A DNA stretch of 64,000 nucleotides, taken from assembly GCF_003324525.1 (NCBI RefSeq), contig NZ_QGDC01000009.1, positions 114,668 through 178,667 of the forward strand. The letters run 5' to 3'. The DNA comes from Mucilaginibacter hurinus (GTDB lineage: Bacteria > Bacteroidota > Bacteroidia > Sphingobacteriales > Sphingobacteriaceae). Below, piece by piece: positions 43,001-51,465 of the stretch (within the stretch, counting starts at the first letter, position 1; each line of letters starts with the position of its first letter). A model generated the notes under the pieces. The model searched no databases. It was given only the letters and a program-made list of their open reading frames with translations, and was not told the origin of the DNA. A program made the position numbers and the translations under genes.

Positions 43001-44055
43001 TATCTTTTGATGTTGCGTTCGTTAAGCGCCTGCTGAAACTTGCGCGCATTTTTTAAATGCTCAGCTTCGTTAGTGGCAAAGTTATGATAGCCCGAAAAAT
43101 CTTCTTTGGCGCACATGTAAATGTAATTGTTCTTTTGATGATCAAGCACGGCGTTTACCGCGTTTTTTGATGGCATCATGATGGGGCCCGGTGGCAGGCC
43201 CGTATACAGGTAAGTATTGTAAGGCGAGTTGTAGGTAAGGTAACGCCTTAATACCCGTTTAATGGTAAAATCCTGCATAGCAAATATTACGGTAGGGTCG
43301 GCCTGCAGCAGGCGGCCCATTTTTAGGCGGTTTAGATATAGGCCGGCAATTATGGGCATTTCATCATCATGCAGCGCCTCGGCATCCACTATAGAGGCCA
43401 GTACAGATACCTGGGGCGGGGTAAGGTTTATTGCCGCTGCCTTGGCTTTACGTTCTTCTGTCCAAAATTTTTGATAGTGGCCATACATCTTCTCAAAAAA
43501 CTTATCGGCAGGCGTATTCCAGTAAAACTCGTACGAGTCGGGCATAAATACGGTGTAAACGTTGTCTGTAGTAAAACCATAGCGTTCTACAAAAGCGGCC
43601 GAATCAAGCAGGTTAATAATTGAGGCAGAATCGGGCTCCAGTTGTTTGGCAATAAAGGCTGCAAACTGCTGCTTTTGCCTGATGTTTCTGAAAGTTACTT
43701 TCACCGGCTCCTGCGTGCCCGATTTTAAACGGTTGATAAGGTTGCGGTTGCTCATGCCTTTTTCAAGCTTGTATCTGCCCGGTTTTACCTTATTTACATA
43801 TTCCATGTTATGTGCCGTCCACATAAACGAGGTGGTATCTTTAACAATACCCTGTTCACGTATGGTTTGGTACACATCGGTAAAACCCGACCCTGTTTTT
43901 ATGTATAGATACTCCTGCTTATCGGTAACATTGGCGCCAAAAAATTTAAGGTAGTAGTTAACGCCTGTTACACCCAATGCTATAATTAAAATAACAACTA
44001 AAGCGATAATGAATTTTTTGATGGTGCCTGATGAAGATGTTTTTTCCTGGTCCAT
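43000..44055 (-). CDS. mltG: Endolytic transglycosylase MltG
   Basis: A 351-residue membrane-anchored lytic transglycosylase: membrane helix at about 14-34, a LysM-like segment, then the YceG domain with catalytic E226 in SIVDAEALHDDEMPIIAGLYLNRL and QADPTVIFAM following. It cuts nascent glycan strands and sets their length. The acidic residue aligns with the known MltG glutamate, although EKET of E. coli is DAEA here. It lies between rhodanese and thioesterase genes. Confidence 0.93.
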   Translation of the reverse strand: MDQEKTSSSGTIKKFIIALVVILIIALGVTGVNYYLKFFGANVTDKQEYLYIKTGSGFTDVYQTIREQGIVKDTTSFMWTAHNMEYVNKVKPGRYKLEKGMSNRNLINRLKSGTQEPVKVTFRNIRQKQQFAAFIAKQLEPDSASIINLLDSAAFVERYGFTTDNVYTVFMPDSYEFYWNTPADKFFEKMYGHYQKFWTEERKAKAAAINLTPPQVSVLASIVDAEALHDDEMPIIAGLYLNRLKMGRLLQADPTVIFAMQDFTIKRVLRRYLTYNSPYNTYLYTGLPPGPIMMPSKNAVNAVLDHQKNNYIYMCAKEDFSGYHNFATNEAEHLKNARKFQQALNERNIKR

Positions 44056-44070
44056 TTTATAAGTGGAATG

Positions 44071-44376
44071 TTATAATAATTTTTGAATGGCGATTAGCCC
44101 GCCGGTTAAATTTTTTACGTTTTGATAGCCATGCTGCTGTAATATAGCCTGCGCGGTACGGCTGCGTATGCCGGCCTTGCAAATAACAATCAGCTCATCG
44201 GTTTTGTTGTAACCAAAATCATCAACCTTACCGGGCAGCACAGATAGGGGAATATTGGCGCCGCCAATATTATACGTATGGTATTCAATTTGCTCCCTAA
44301 CGTCAATAATTACGGGCTTTTCGCCTTTGCCAAGGCGCTCAGTAAGTTCGGCCGCACTAATCGACAGGCTGCTCAT
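44071..44376 (-). CDS. Rhodanese-like domain protein
   Basis: A 101-residue single rhodanese domain with active-site C66 in CKAGIRS and the IIDVREQIEYHTYNIGGANIPLS block. Such proteins carry sulfur as a persulfide. It overlaps the end of the PASTA gene by 20 nt and is 15 nt before mltG. The link with wall genes is conserved only by operon structure here; a partner is not known. Confidence 0.92.
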   Translation of the reverse strand: MSSLSISAAELTERLGKGEKPVIIDVREQIEYHTYNIGGANIPLSVLPGKVDDFGYNKTDELIVICKAGIRSRTAQAILQQHGYQNVKNLTGGLIAIQKLL

Positions 44377-45151
44377 TGGTAACAGTTCCTCCCTGCGATA
44401 CAGTTATGTTAATGAGTGTGCCTATGCTTGTTTTGCTGGTTGAGTCGGTACGCATGGGTGATTGGGCCACTACCACTACGTTAGTGGAGTCGGTTATTTC
44501 GCCCTCATAGGTAACCGTGCCCAACGCTAAGCCTGCGCCGCGTATGGCAAAGCGTGCGGCATCAAGGTCCTGGTTAAGCAGGTCGGGTATCTCCACTTCA
44601 CTGGCGCCGGCGCCATCGCCAAGCACCAGGTCGAGGTATGAGCCCTTCGGTATTTTAGTGCCGGCGGTTATTACACGGCCGCTTAGTCGCACTTCAAGCA
44701 CGCGGTCGCGGGCAATGTCTGAGCGGTAAATGGTATCGCCCAGCTTTAACCCGTAATTTCCTAATATTGATATGGCTTCGCGGTAATTGCTTTGTTCCAG
44801 GTCGGGCAGGGCAACGGTAGGCGCCAGTTGGGTAACCATGGTAAGGTATATTACGCGGTTCTCTTTTACGTTGGTACCGGCATCAGGGTCCTGCTCAATA
44901 ACGGTGCCGGGCAACTGGTTTGATATGTACACCGAATCAACCTGGTATTGAAAACCTTGCTCTTCAAGCACGCTGATGGCTTTGGCAATGTCCATGCCCT
45001 TAAGGCTGGGTACCGGTATGCCCGATCCGTGGCGGGTATAATAGCTTAAGCTAAAAAAAGCGATCATCACCACGGTAAAAACGGTGGCGGCCGCCAGCAA
45101 AATAGTGTTACGAAATGAAGAGGTTTTTAAGTAAGCCCAGAATTTACTCAT
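44357..45151 (-). CDS. Membrane-anchored PASTA-domain protein
   Basis: A 264-residue protein: cytoplasmic tail, membrane helix at about 17-37, then three PASTA domains (about 46-110, 111-180 and 185-255) with P-x-L starts such as VPSLKGMD, VALPDLEQSNY and VEIPDLLNQDL. PASTA domains bind peptidoglycan fragments. There is no kinase domain. It heads the leftward envelope operon and is divergent from ddl, an arrangement typical for Bacteroidetes. Confidence 0.92.
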   Translation of the reverse strand: MSKFWAYLKTSSFRNTILLAAATVFTVVMIAFFSLSYYTRHGSGIPVPSLKGMDIAKAISVLEEQGFQYQVDSVYISNQLPGTVIEQDPDAGTNVKENRVIYLTMVTQLAPTVALPDLEQSNYREAISILGNYGLKLGDTIYRSDIARDRVLEVRLSGRVITAGTKIPKGSYLDLVLGDGAGASEVEIPDLLNQDLDAARFAIRGAGLALGTVTYEGEITDSTNVVVVAQSPMRTDSTSKTSIGTLINITVSQGGTVTNEQPVD

Positions 45152-45219
45152 CTTTTATATATCGGGGTAAAGCAATCAGCTATCAAACATAGGTGAAAAA
45201 TTTTAATTTTTTAGGGTTA

Positions 45220-45314
45220 AAGTCGGAAAGTCCGCGAGTCGGAAAGTCCGGAAAGATGATGCTACAGTTTGCCATAATTTATATAGTGCAAAGTCTTAAA
45301 GTCCGCAAGTCCGG
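45220..45314. repeat. Octamer-phased arrays between PASTA gene and ddl
   Basis: Four 8-nt units AAGTCGGA, AAGTCCGC, GAGTCGGA, AAGTCCGG at 45220-45251 and three more, AAGTCTTA, AAGTCCGC, AAGTCCGG, at 45291-45314. Inverted related blocks (GGACTTT, CGGACTTT) lie at about 45,365-45,386, so the spacer can form hairpins. It lies between two divergent wall operons. Confidence 0.7.
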
Positions 45315-45423
45315 AAAGATGCTGCGATAATTAACTATATTACATACAGATCCAAAATGGTTCTGGACTTTTGTACTTCGGACTTTCAGGGTCATCGGTT
45401 TTTCCACTTCCCCCGCAAAAAAC

Positions 45424-45431
45424 TATATTTG
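45424..45431 (+). promoter_or_regulatory. Bacteroidetes -7 element before ddl
   Basis: TATATTTG matches TAnnTTTG. It ends only 7 nt before the ddl ATG, so the transcript would be leaderless or nearly so. A good -33 TTG at the right distance is not evident. Confidence 0.45.
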
Positions 45432-45438
45432 AAAACGT

Positions 45439-46416
45439 ATGACAACTAAAAACATTGCACTGCTGGCCGGCGGATATTCCGGCGAATACGAAGTATCACT
45501 TAACAGCGCCAAAAACATTGCCTCCAGTTTAAATGCATCAAAATATAAAGTATACACCATATTGCTTAACAGGCAACGCTGGGTATATGAAGCTGCCGGG
45601 GGTATGGTTGATGTGGATAAAAACGACTTTAGCATAACCCTTAACGGCGAAAAGATAAAATTCGACTTCGCTTTTATCACTATACACGGCACCCCCGGCG
45701 AAGACGGAAAGCTGCAGGGGTACTTTGATATGCTGGGCATACCCTACAACACCTGCGACTCAACCACCTCGGCAATTACCATGAACAAGGCATATACAAA
45801 AGCCATAGTGCATGATGTGCCCAACCTGCATACCGCGCGCTCAATAAAGTTGTTGAAAAACGATTTGCATGATGTGGCTACCATTGCATCGGCACTAAAG
45901 TTTCCGCTGTTTATAAAGCCCAATAACGGCGGCAGCAGTGTAGGCATGAGCAAAGTTTATAATGCTGCCGCTTTACCCGAAGCGCTCGAAAAGGCTTTCC
46001 GCGAGGATGACCAGGTACTGGTTGAAGAGTTTATACAGGGCCGGGAGTTTAGCCAGGGCATAGCGCGCCTGCATGGCAAAATAACTGTACTGCCGGCAAC
46101 TGAAATAAAAAGCTCAAAGGATTTTTTTGATTACGAAGCCAAGTACACGCCAGGTGTTTCGGAAGAAATTACCCCGGCGGATATACCTGCAGATAAGGCC
46201 ACACAAATAGCCGGCATACTCACTGAAGTATACATTCGCCTTAACTGCCGAGGCATGGTACGCATCGATTTTATTTTACAGGAAGGCACCAACGACTTTT
46301 ATTTTATCGAGGTGAACACCACGCCCGGCCAGTCGGCCAATAGCCTGATACCACAGCAGGTACGTGCCGCCGGTATGGATGTTGGCGAGTTTTACGGGAT
46401 GCTGATAGAGGGTTAA
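45439..46416 (+). CDS. ddl: D-alanine--D-alanine ligase
   Basis: A 325-residue ATP-grasp enzyme. Typical blocks are LLAGGYSGEYEVSL, IHGTPGEDGKLQGYFDMLGIPY, KPNNGGSSVGMSKV (ATP-binding loop), VLVEEFIQGREFSQG and FYFIEVNTTPGQSANSL with metal-binding E and N. It joins two D-Ala for peptidoglycan precursors in the cytoplasm. It is divergent from the PASTA-mltG operon, and expression of both may be linked through the shared spacer. Confidence 0.97.
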   Translation: MTTKNIALLAGGYSGEYEVSLNSAKNIASSLNASKYKVYTILLNRQRWVYEAAGGMVDVDKNDFSITLNGEKIKFDFAFITIHGTPGEDGKLQGYFDMLGIPYNTCDSTTSAITMNKAYTKAIVHDVPNLHTARSIKLLKNDLHDVATIASALKFPLFIKPNNGGSSVGMSKVYNAAALPEALEKAFREDDQVLVEEFIQGREFSQGIARLHGKITVLPATEIKSSKDFFDYEAKYTPGVSEEITPADIPADKATQIAGILTEVYIRLNCRGMVRIDFILQEGTNDFYFIEVNTTPGQSANSLIPQQVRAAGMDVGEFYGMLIEG

Positions 46417-46429
46417 GAGGGTGAATGGG

Positions 46430-46478
46430 TGAGTAGTGAGTAGTGAGTAGTGAGTAGTGAGTAGTGAGTAGTGAGCAG
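46430..46478. repeat. Heptamer tandem repeat after ddl
   Basis: Six perfect TGAGTAG units followed by one TGAGCAG variant, 14 bp after the ddl stop. Perfect tandem units are likely to vary in copy number between strains. Confidence 0.9.
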
Positions 46479-46489
46479 TGGGTGGGTGC

Positions 46490-46715
46490 GTTCTTCTATC
46501 CTTTAGCGCCTCACCCTTTAGCGGTGGGGTAATTTGCAGCTTCGTGCAACCCCTCTCCAATGGAGAGGGTAGTACAGGCAGCGCATTATCACTGTAGTTT
46601 ATAGCGAGGTTGGTAGGCGAAGCGGCCTCACCCATGAATAGTAGTGTCTACTTGCAATATACTATAAACCCTCTCCAATGGAGAGGGTGGCACAGGCAGT
46701 GCGTTTATTACTGAT
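46490..46715. repeat. REP-like palindromic repeats after ddl
   Basis: Two CCCTCTCC-AAT-GGAGAGGG palindromes (46551-46569 and 46669-46687), with GGTGAGGC/GCCTCACC-like blocks and AGGCAG spacers, as in the cluster at 3.3-3.6 kb. No gene is present. The stems may end transcription of ddl and of the convergent lipoprotein gene. Confidence 0.85.
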
Positions 46716-46716
46716 G

Positions 46717-47253
46717 TTAATGGGTAAGGCTTAGATTATTACTAATGTCAAATTCTTTGGGAATTGGTTGCCGCATACGGGAGATGCGCTGTGCTTTGCC
46801 GTACTTTCTATTGTGACTACGGCTTGCATCACCATCTAAAAATTTTGTTGTTCCGGTATCCAAATGGTAAATGGCGGTTTGCTGGTTTTTCCTGCCAAGT
46901 GCGCTGGCCTCGGCTTCATCTTCAACAATGTACGAGGCATCCCAGTAAAAAACACCCTCATAGAGCCAGCCGCCCATAACGCCTGTGGTTTTGTCAGCAA
47001 TACGTATTACTTTTAGCAAGCCCTCATCGCCTACACTATTTTTTGTTTCCAGCATGCCCACAACCCATCCGTGGGTAACAAATTTTAAATCGGCGCTATA
47101 AATGGTGAAGCCATCGGGGTTTTGTTCGGCTATCTTCTTTATCTGCGCCATCCGCACCGCGGTATTATCCTTTATCTGCTCTGGCTTGTCTTTTGAACAG
47201 GATAGCAAAAAAGAGCCGGCAACGATAGTCCAGAATAATAAAAGTTTCTTCAT
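46717..47253 (-). CDS. Hypothetical lipoprotein
   Basis: A 178-residue lipoprotein with signal peptide and lipobox (LLSC, lipid at C19). The mature part contains NPDGFTIYSADLKFVTHGWVVGMLETKNSVGDEGLLKVIRIADK and GWLYEGVFYWDASYIVEDEAEA. No domain is recognised. It is convergent with ddl and separated from the next leftward gene by about 50 bp. Confidence 0.7.
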   Translation of the reverse strand: MKKLLLFWTIVAGSFLLSCSKDKPEQIKDNTAVRMAQIKKIAEQNPDGFTIYSADLKFVTHGWVVGMLETKNSVGDEGLLKVIRIADKTTGVMGGWLYEGVFYWDASYIVEDEAEASALGRKNQQTAIYHLDTGTTKFLDGDASRSHNRKYGKAQRISRMRQPIPKEFDISNNLSLTH

Positions 47254-47303
47254 GTAGCTAATATAGTATTATATAATGCCACATAAAAAACATAAACAGT
47301 TGC

Positions 47304-47735
47304 TTACCCGGCCACAAACTGTGTGTAGTGCACAATAATATCTTCGGGGATAGTTAAGCTTTTGCCCGTCTTCATATCAATCATTACAAAATCAAACCAG
47401 CCGTCGGCGCTTACCTTGCCTGATGCTTTTATAACAATGCTGAATCTTACGCGGCAACTTTTTTTACTGATGTCTTCAACGCTGGTTTGTACAATAAAAT
47501 AATCGCCCATCAGCAGGGGGCGCTTGTATACTATATGTACAGCACGTACCAGCCAGCCTAAACCACGCTGCAAAAACGCCTCCATGCTCATGCCGTAGTT
47601 CACGTCCATTTGTTCATACCGGGCTGCCTGCACGTAGTCAAAATATTTGCTGTTATGCACATGCTGGTACATGTCAATATCGTCAGGGCGTACGCGTAGT
47701 TCGGTTTCAAAGGTTTTGTAGGTAGTGGCAGTCAT
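47304..47735 (-). CDS. Acyl-CoA thioesterase, hotdog fold
   Basis: A 143-residue protein with the family pattern RVRPDDIDMYQHVHNSKYFDYVQAARYEQ, in which the D in DIDMYQHV and nearby His are usual. It hydrolyses acyl thioesters in the cytoplasm. It differs from the copy in the envelope operon (42593-43000) by its extended N terminus and lack of TDQMG. It probably forms an operon with the lipoprotein downstream. Confidence 0.88.
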   Translation of the reverse strand: MTATTYKTFETELRVRPDDIDMYQHVHNSKYFDYVQAARYEQMDVNYGMSMEAFLQRGLGWLVRAVHIVYKRPLLMGDYFIVQTSVEDISKKSCRVRFSIVIKASGKVSADGWFDFVMIDMKTGKSLTIPEDIIVHYTQFVAG

Positions 47736-47817
47736 ATGTTATTCAAAAACAATGGGGTATTAAATTGTTTGTAAATTTAGCAGTTATTGCTACGACATGA
47801 AAATAGCCGACAAACGT

Positions 47818-47838
47818 GCCAGGCTGCGAATGCCTGGC
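47818..47838. terminator. Hairpin in the spacer before rpsO
   Basis: A 7-bp stem GCCAGGC-7 nt-GCCTGGC lies in the 258-bp spacer between divergent genes. It is too far upstream of rpsO to be its leader and has no T-run; role unclear. Confidence 0.35.
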
Positions 47839-47914
47839 GTCTCGCCCGGGGTAGTAGAGCGGTATAATAGTCAGTCACTAAACCAACACTCATTCACTCG
47901 GTAATAATTCTCCC

Positions 47915-47945
47915 TTGCACATCACAAATAATAAACTTATCTTTG
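47915..47945 (+). promoter_or_regulatory. Promoter of rpsO
   Basis: TTG at 47915-47917, 20 nt spacer, then TATCTTTG at 47938-47945, a good Bacteroidetes sigma-A promoter. The 5' leader would be about 43 nt and contains no Shine-Dalgarno site. Confidence 0.8.
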
Positions 47946-47993
47946 CACCCACAATTAACAAAATTATTTAACAGCTTTAATATTATTCAAGTA

Positions 47994-48272
47994 ATGTATT
48001 TAAGTACCGAAGCGAAACAAGAAATTTTCGCAAAACATGGTAAAAGCGCTGCTGATACCGGCTCAACCGAAGGACAGGTTGCATTATTCACTTATCGTAT
48101 TGCACACTTAACAGGTCACCTGAAAAAGAACAAGCACGATTTTTCAACCCAGCTTTCGCTTCAAAAATTAGTAGGTAAACGCCGTGCGTTGCTTGCCTAC
48201 CTGTACAAAAAAGATATTGAAAGGTATCGTGCTATCATCAAGGCTTTATCGCTAAGGGATATCATCAAATAA
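47994..48272 (+). CDS. rpsO: 30S ribosomal protein S15
   Basis: A 92-residue protein, start at ATG 47994, which aligns with the usual N terminus (MYLSTEAKQEIFAKHGKSAADTGSTEGQVALFTYRI). The earlier frame start at 47943 lies in the leader. S15 binds 16S rRNA helices 20-22 early in assembly. It is followed by a terminator and then pnp, the order found in many bacteria. Confidence 0.98.
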   Translation: MYLSTEAKQEIFAKHGKSAADTGSTEGQVALFTYRIAHLTGHLKKNKHDFSTQLSLQKLVGKRRALLAYLYKKDIERYRAIIKALSLRDIIK

Positions 48273-48290
48273 TATGTACTAAATTTTTTT

Positions 48291-48326
48291 AAAAAGCCGT
48301 CTCAGATTTTAGGAGATGGCTTTTTT
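48291..48326 (+). terminator. Rho-independent terminator after rpsO
   Basis: Stem AGCCGTCTC / GAGATGGCT (one wobble) extended by A5/T6 runs, 19 nt after the rpsO stop. It may be partial, allowing read-through into pnp. Confidence 0.85.
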
Positions 48327-48405
48327 ACTTTTGAAACAATATTTTACACACATAACAAAACCGGTGCGCTCCCGAAGATGAAAAGCGTACCAAAAACACA
48401 AAAAG

Positions 48406-50532
48406 ATGAGTTTAAACGTAATTAAAAAGGTTATTGATTTAGGTGACGGCCGCACCATTGAGATCGAAACCGGAAAACTGGCCAAACAAGCCGATGGCTC
48501 GGTAGTAATTAAGCAAGGCGATACCATGTTACTGGCTACAGTAGTATCATCGCCCGAAGCAAAAGAAGGAGTTGATTTTTTACCATTATCTGTTGACTAC
48601 CAGGAGAAATACGCCGCTACCGGCCGTATACCGGGTGGCTTTTTACGCCGCGAGGCACGTTTATCAGACTATGAGGTTTTAATTTCGCGTTTGGTTGACC
48701 GTGCATTACGCCCGCTATTTCCTGAAGATTACCATGCTGACACGCAGGTGATGATTTCATTGATATCTGCTGATAAAGACATTATGCCTGATGCACTTGC
48801 CGGTTTGGCAGCGTCAGCAGCCTTGTCTGTTTCTGATATACCGTTTAACGGACCTATATCTGAGGTGCGTGTGGCTAAAATTGATGGCCAGCTGGTTATT
48901 AACCCTACGCTTAGCCAGTTAGCTAACGCAACTTTGGAGTTTATTGTTGCCGGCAGCGAGAATGACATCAACATGGTTGAAGGCGAGTCTGCCGAGATAC
49001 AGGAAGCTGAACTTGTTGAGGCTATTAAGTTTGCACATAACGCCATTAAAGATCATTGCCGTGTACAAAAAGAGTTAACTGCCGAAGTTGGTAAAACCGA
49101 AAAACGTACCTACAACCACGAGCATAGCAACGAAGAGCTTAAAAAAGCTATTTACGCTGCTACTTATGATCAGGTTTATGCTATAGCAGCTTCTGCATCA
49201 GCAAAAGAGGAGCGTGCTGCTAAATTTAAAGCTGTACGTGATGCTTATATTGAAACATTAGGCGAGATTGATGATATTACAAAAGGCCTGGCAAAAAAAT
49301 ACTACCATGATGTGGAGTACGATGCTATACGTAACCTTGTATTAGATGAAGGCAAACGTTTAGACGGCCGTAATACCAAACAAATACGCCCTATATGGAG
49401 CGAGGTAGGTTACCTGCCATCGGCACACGGTTCGGCGGTATTTACCCGCGGCGAAACGCAATCGTTAACTACGGTTACGCTGGGTGCCAAAGATGATGAG
49501 CAGATGATTGATGGCGCTTTCATTAACGGTTACAACAAATTCCTGTTGCATTATAACTTCCCAGGTTTCTCAACCGGCGAGGTTCGCCCTAACAGGGGAG
49601 CCGGCCGCCGCGAGATCGGTCACGGTAACCTGGCTATGCGGTCGTTAAAACGCGTTTTACCTGCCGACGATGAAAATCCATATACAATTCGCGTTGTTTC
49701 TGATATCCTTGAGTCTAACGGTTCATCATCAATGGCTACGGTTTGTGCCGGTACATTGGCCCTGATGGATGCAGGTGTTAAAATTTCGGCGCCGGTATCA
49801 GGTATTGCTATGGGCCTTATCACTAACGAGGGTGGCGACAAATATGCAATCCTATCAGATATTTTAGGTGATGAAGATCACTTGGGTGATATGGACTTTA
49901 AAGTTACCGGTACTGCAAAAGGTATAGTTGCTGTACAAATGGACCTTAAAATCAATGGCCTTTCATACGAAGTATTGAGCAACGCGTTAGACCAGGCTAA
50001 AGAGGGTCGTTTGCACATTTTAGGTGAGATGGCTAAAACCATACAGGCACCGCGCGAAGATTATAAACCACACGCGCCGCGCATTATCACCATTAAAATT
50101 GATAAAGAATACATTGGCGCCGTAATTGGTCCCGGTGGTAAAATTATCCAGGAGATGCAGCGTGAAACAGGTGCAACCATTTCTATCGAAGAAGTGGGCA
50201 ACCAGGGTATCGTGCAGATATTTGCCGATAACAAAGAAGCGATTGATAAAGCCGTTACACGCATTAAAAACATTGCCTCTAAACCCGAGGTAGGCGAGAT
50301 ATACGAAGGCAAAGTAAAATCAATTATGCCTTTTGGTGCATTTGTTGAAATTATGCCCGGTAAAGATGGCCTGCTGCACATATCAGAAATTGACCACAAG
50401 CGCTTTGAAAGCATGGACGGAATATTCCAGGTTGGCGATGAAGTGCGCGTGAAGTTGCTGGATATTGACAAGCAAGGTAAATTGAAACTATCGCGCAAGG
50501 CATTATTGCCAAAGCCAGAGGCAACAAACTAA
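48406..50532 (+). CDS. pnp: Polyribonucleotide nucleotidyltransferase
   Basis: A 708-residue PNPase. Order: first RNase PH domain (about 1-215, with [26 protein letters not shown]), helical linker, second RNase PH domain (about 310-540, with FNFPG-like [30 protein letters not shown]), KH domain ([23 protein letters not shown]) and S1 domain ([30 protein letters not shown]). It degrades RNA 3' to 5' with phosphate. The catalytic acidic pair of the second domain ([13 protein letters not shown]) is intact. Confidence 0.98.
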   Translation: MSLNVIKKVIDLGDGRTIEIETGKLAKQADGSVVIKQGDTMLLATVVSSPEAKEGVDFLPLSVDYQEKYAATGRIPGGFLRREARLSDYEVLISRLVDRALRPLFPEDYHADTQVMISLISADKDIMPDALAGLAASAALSVSDIPFNGPISEVRVAKIDGQLVINPTLSQLANATLEFIVAGSENDINMVEGESAEIQEAELVEAIKFAHNAIKDHCRVQKELTAEVGKTEKRTYNHEHSNEELKKAIYAATYDQVYAIAASASAKEERAAKFKAVRDAYIETLGEIDDITKGLAKKYYHDVEYDAIRNLVLDEGKRLDGRNTKQIRPIWSEVGYLPSAHGSAVFTRGETQSLTTVTLGAKDDEQMIDGAFINGYNKFLLHYNFPGFSTGEVRPNRGAGRREIGHGNLAMRSLKRVLPADDENPYTIRVVSDILESNGSSSMATVCAGTLALMDAGVKISAPVSGIAMGLITNEGGDKYAILSDILGDEDHLGDMDFKVTGTAKGIVAVQMDLKINGLSYEVLSNALDQAKEGRLHILGEMAKTIQAPREDYKPHAPRIITIKIDKEYIGAVIGPGGKIIQEMQRETGATISIEEVGNQGIVQIFADNKEAIDKAVTRIKNIASKPEVGEIYEGKVKSIMPFGAFVEIMPGKDGLLHISEIDHKRFESMDGIFQVGDEVRVKLLDIDKQGKLKLSRKALLPKPEATN

Positions 50533-50560
50533 GCCCTGTTTGTACTTAATACACTAAGCG

Positions 50561-50586
50561 AAAAACCCTCGAAATGAGGGTTTTTT
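50561..50586 (+). terminator. Rho-independent terminator after pnp
   Basis: Stem AAAAACCCTC / GAGGGTTTTTT with loop GAAAT, ending in a T-run, 28 nt after the pnp stop. Confidence 0.93.
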
Positions 50587-50717
50587 GCTTATAAATGCAT
50601 TTTTTTGTTTTTTTGTTCAAAAATTTAAAACAAAAACTGTCGGTTTAAACTTATAAAATCGTTAAAGTGTATAGTGTTAAATAACGATGCGTATTAGCCC
50701 GGTCCCTTTTTTTGATA

Positions 50718-50990
50718 ATGACGTCCACGCCGCTTGATCCGTTAGGTTTTCTGCATAGTAATCCTTCGGGTATAAAATCCGATGCGCAGACTGATTTGGT
50801 GCAGCTGCTGTTATACGAGATTATCCGCGTAAAGGATCTTATTGTGTACTATGAATCCATCCCCAACGGGGGAGGGCAACTTGGCGCGTCTATACTGAAC
50901 GAACTGGTTACCGAGGCCTACAGCTCACTCGTGAATTACGATACCGTGCTGATGAAGAAGTATTATGATCTGCTGCTGAATTGTGATTGA
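50718..50990 (+). CDS. Small hypothetical protein
   Basis: A 90-residue acidic helical protein from ATG 50718; the TTG at 50712 is less likely. It contains TDLVQLLLYEIIRVKDLIVYYESIPNGGGQLGASILNELVTEAYSSLVNYDTVLMKKYYDLL. There is no recognised domain, signal peptide or membrane helix. It lies between pnp and a repeat-filled spacer, and clean codon use supports it. Confidence 0.65.
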   Translation: MTSTPLDPLGFLHSNPSGIKSDAQTDLVQLLLYEIIRVKDLIVYYESIPNGGGQLGASILNELVTEAYSSLVNYDTVLMKKYYDLLLNCD

Positions 50991-51012
50991 TTTGCGGTTT
51001 GCCGTTCACGGA

Positions 51013-51103
51013 TCATAGTTCATAGTCCATAGTCCATAGTCCATGGTTCATAGTTCATAGTCCATGGTTCATAGTCCATGGTCCATAGTCCATGGTTATA
51101 GCT
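51013..51103. repeat. Heptamer tandem array, 13 units
   Basis: Thirteen consecutive 7-nt units of the form (T/C)CAT(A/G)GT. Units alternate between TCATAGT, CCATAGT and CCATGGT. It is downstream of the small hypothetical gene and upstream of dispersed repeats. Confidence 0.9.
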
Positions 51104-51156
51104 CTCTTTCCTGGCTTGCGCGATGCGCACCTGTTAAACCAGCTTTAGGACTATCT

Positions 51157-51450
51157 TCCATTTAATTACGTCTTTGCGAACGAAGGCGAAGCAATCTCTT
51201 TACATAGGTAAGGATGCATAGCTTAATCCCATTACTGGTTTAAGTGTTAAGCGAAACGTCACTTAAATCATTTCATAACAAAAGAGTACTCTGTCCTGGT
51301 AAGCACCGGATCATTTACAAAAAGAGAGCTTTAGGACGATCTTCTATTCAAGCGACGTCTTTGCGAGCTAAAGCGAAGCAATCTCTCCAGGCAGTTAAGG
51401 AATGCATAGCTTCAGCGATTGCTTCGTTTTTCGCAAAGACGTTTTTATTG
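51157..51450. repeat. Dispersed repeats, short form
   Basis: Two copies of a shared block (ACTATCTTCCATTTAATTACG-like at 51150 and its relative at 51340, each with GTCTTTGCGA and GCGAAGCAATCTCT) lie in 51,150-51,200 and 51,333-51,395; a shorter related end follows at 51,415-51,445. They share the GAAGCAATCTCT core with the composite repeat. The spacer 50,991-51,465 has no convincing gene. Confidence 0.7.
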
Positions 51451-51465
51451 GCTCAGGGGTTATTG

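Noticed and set aside
47943..47993. Longer N terminus for S15
   Set aside because: The frame begins inside the promoter's -7 element, and the ATG at 47994 fits the conserved length.
51013..51103. Possible CRISPR array
   Set aside because: The units are 7 nt without spacers, so it is a simple tandem array. No cas genes are present.
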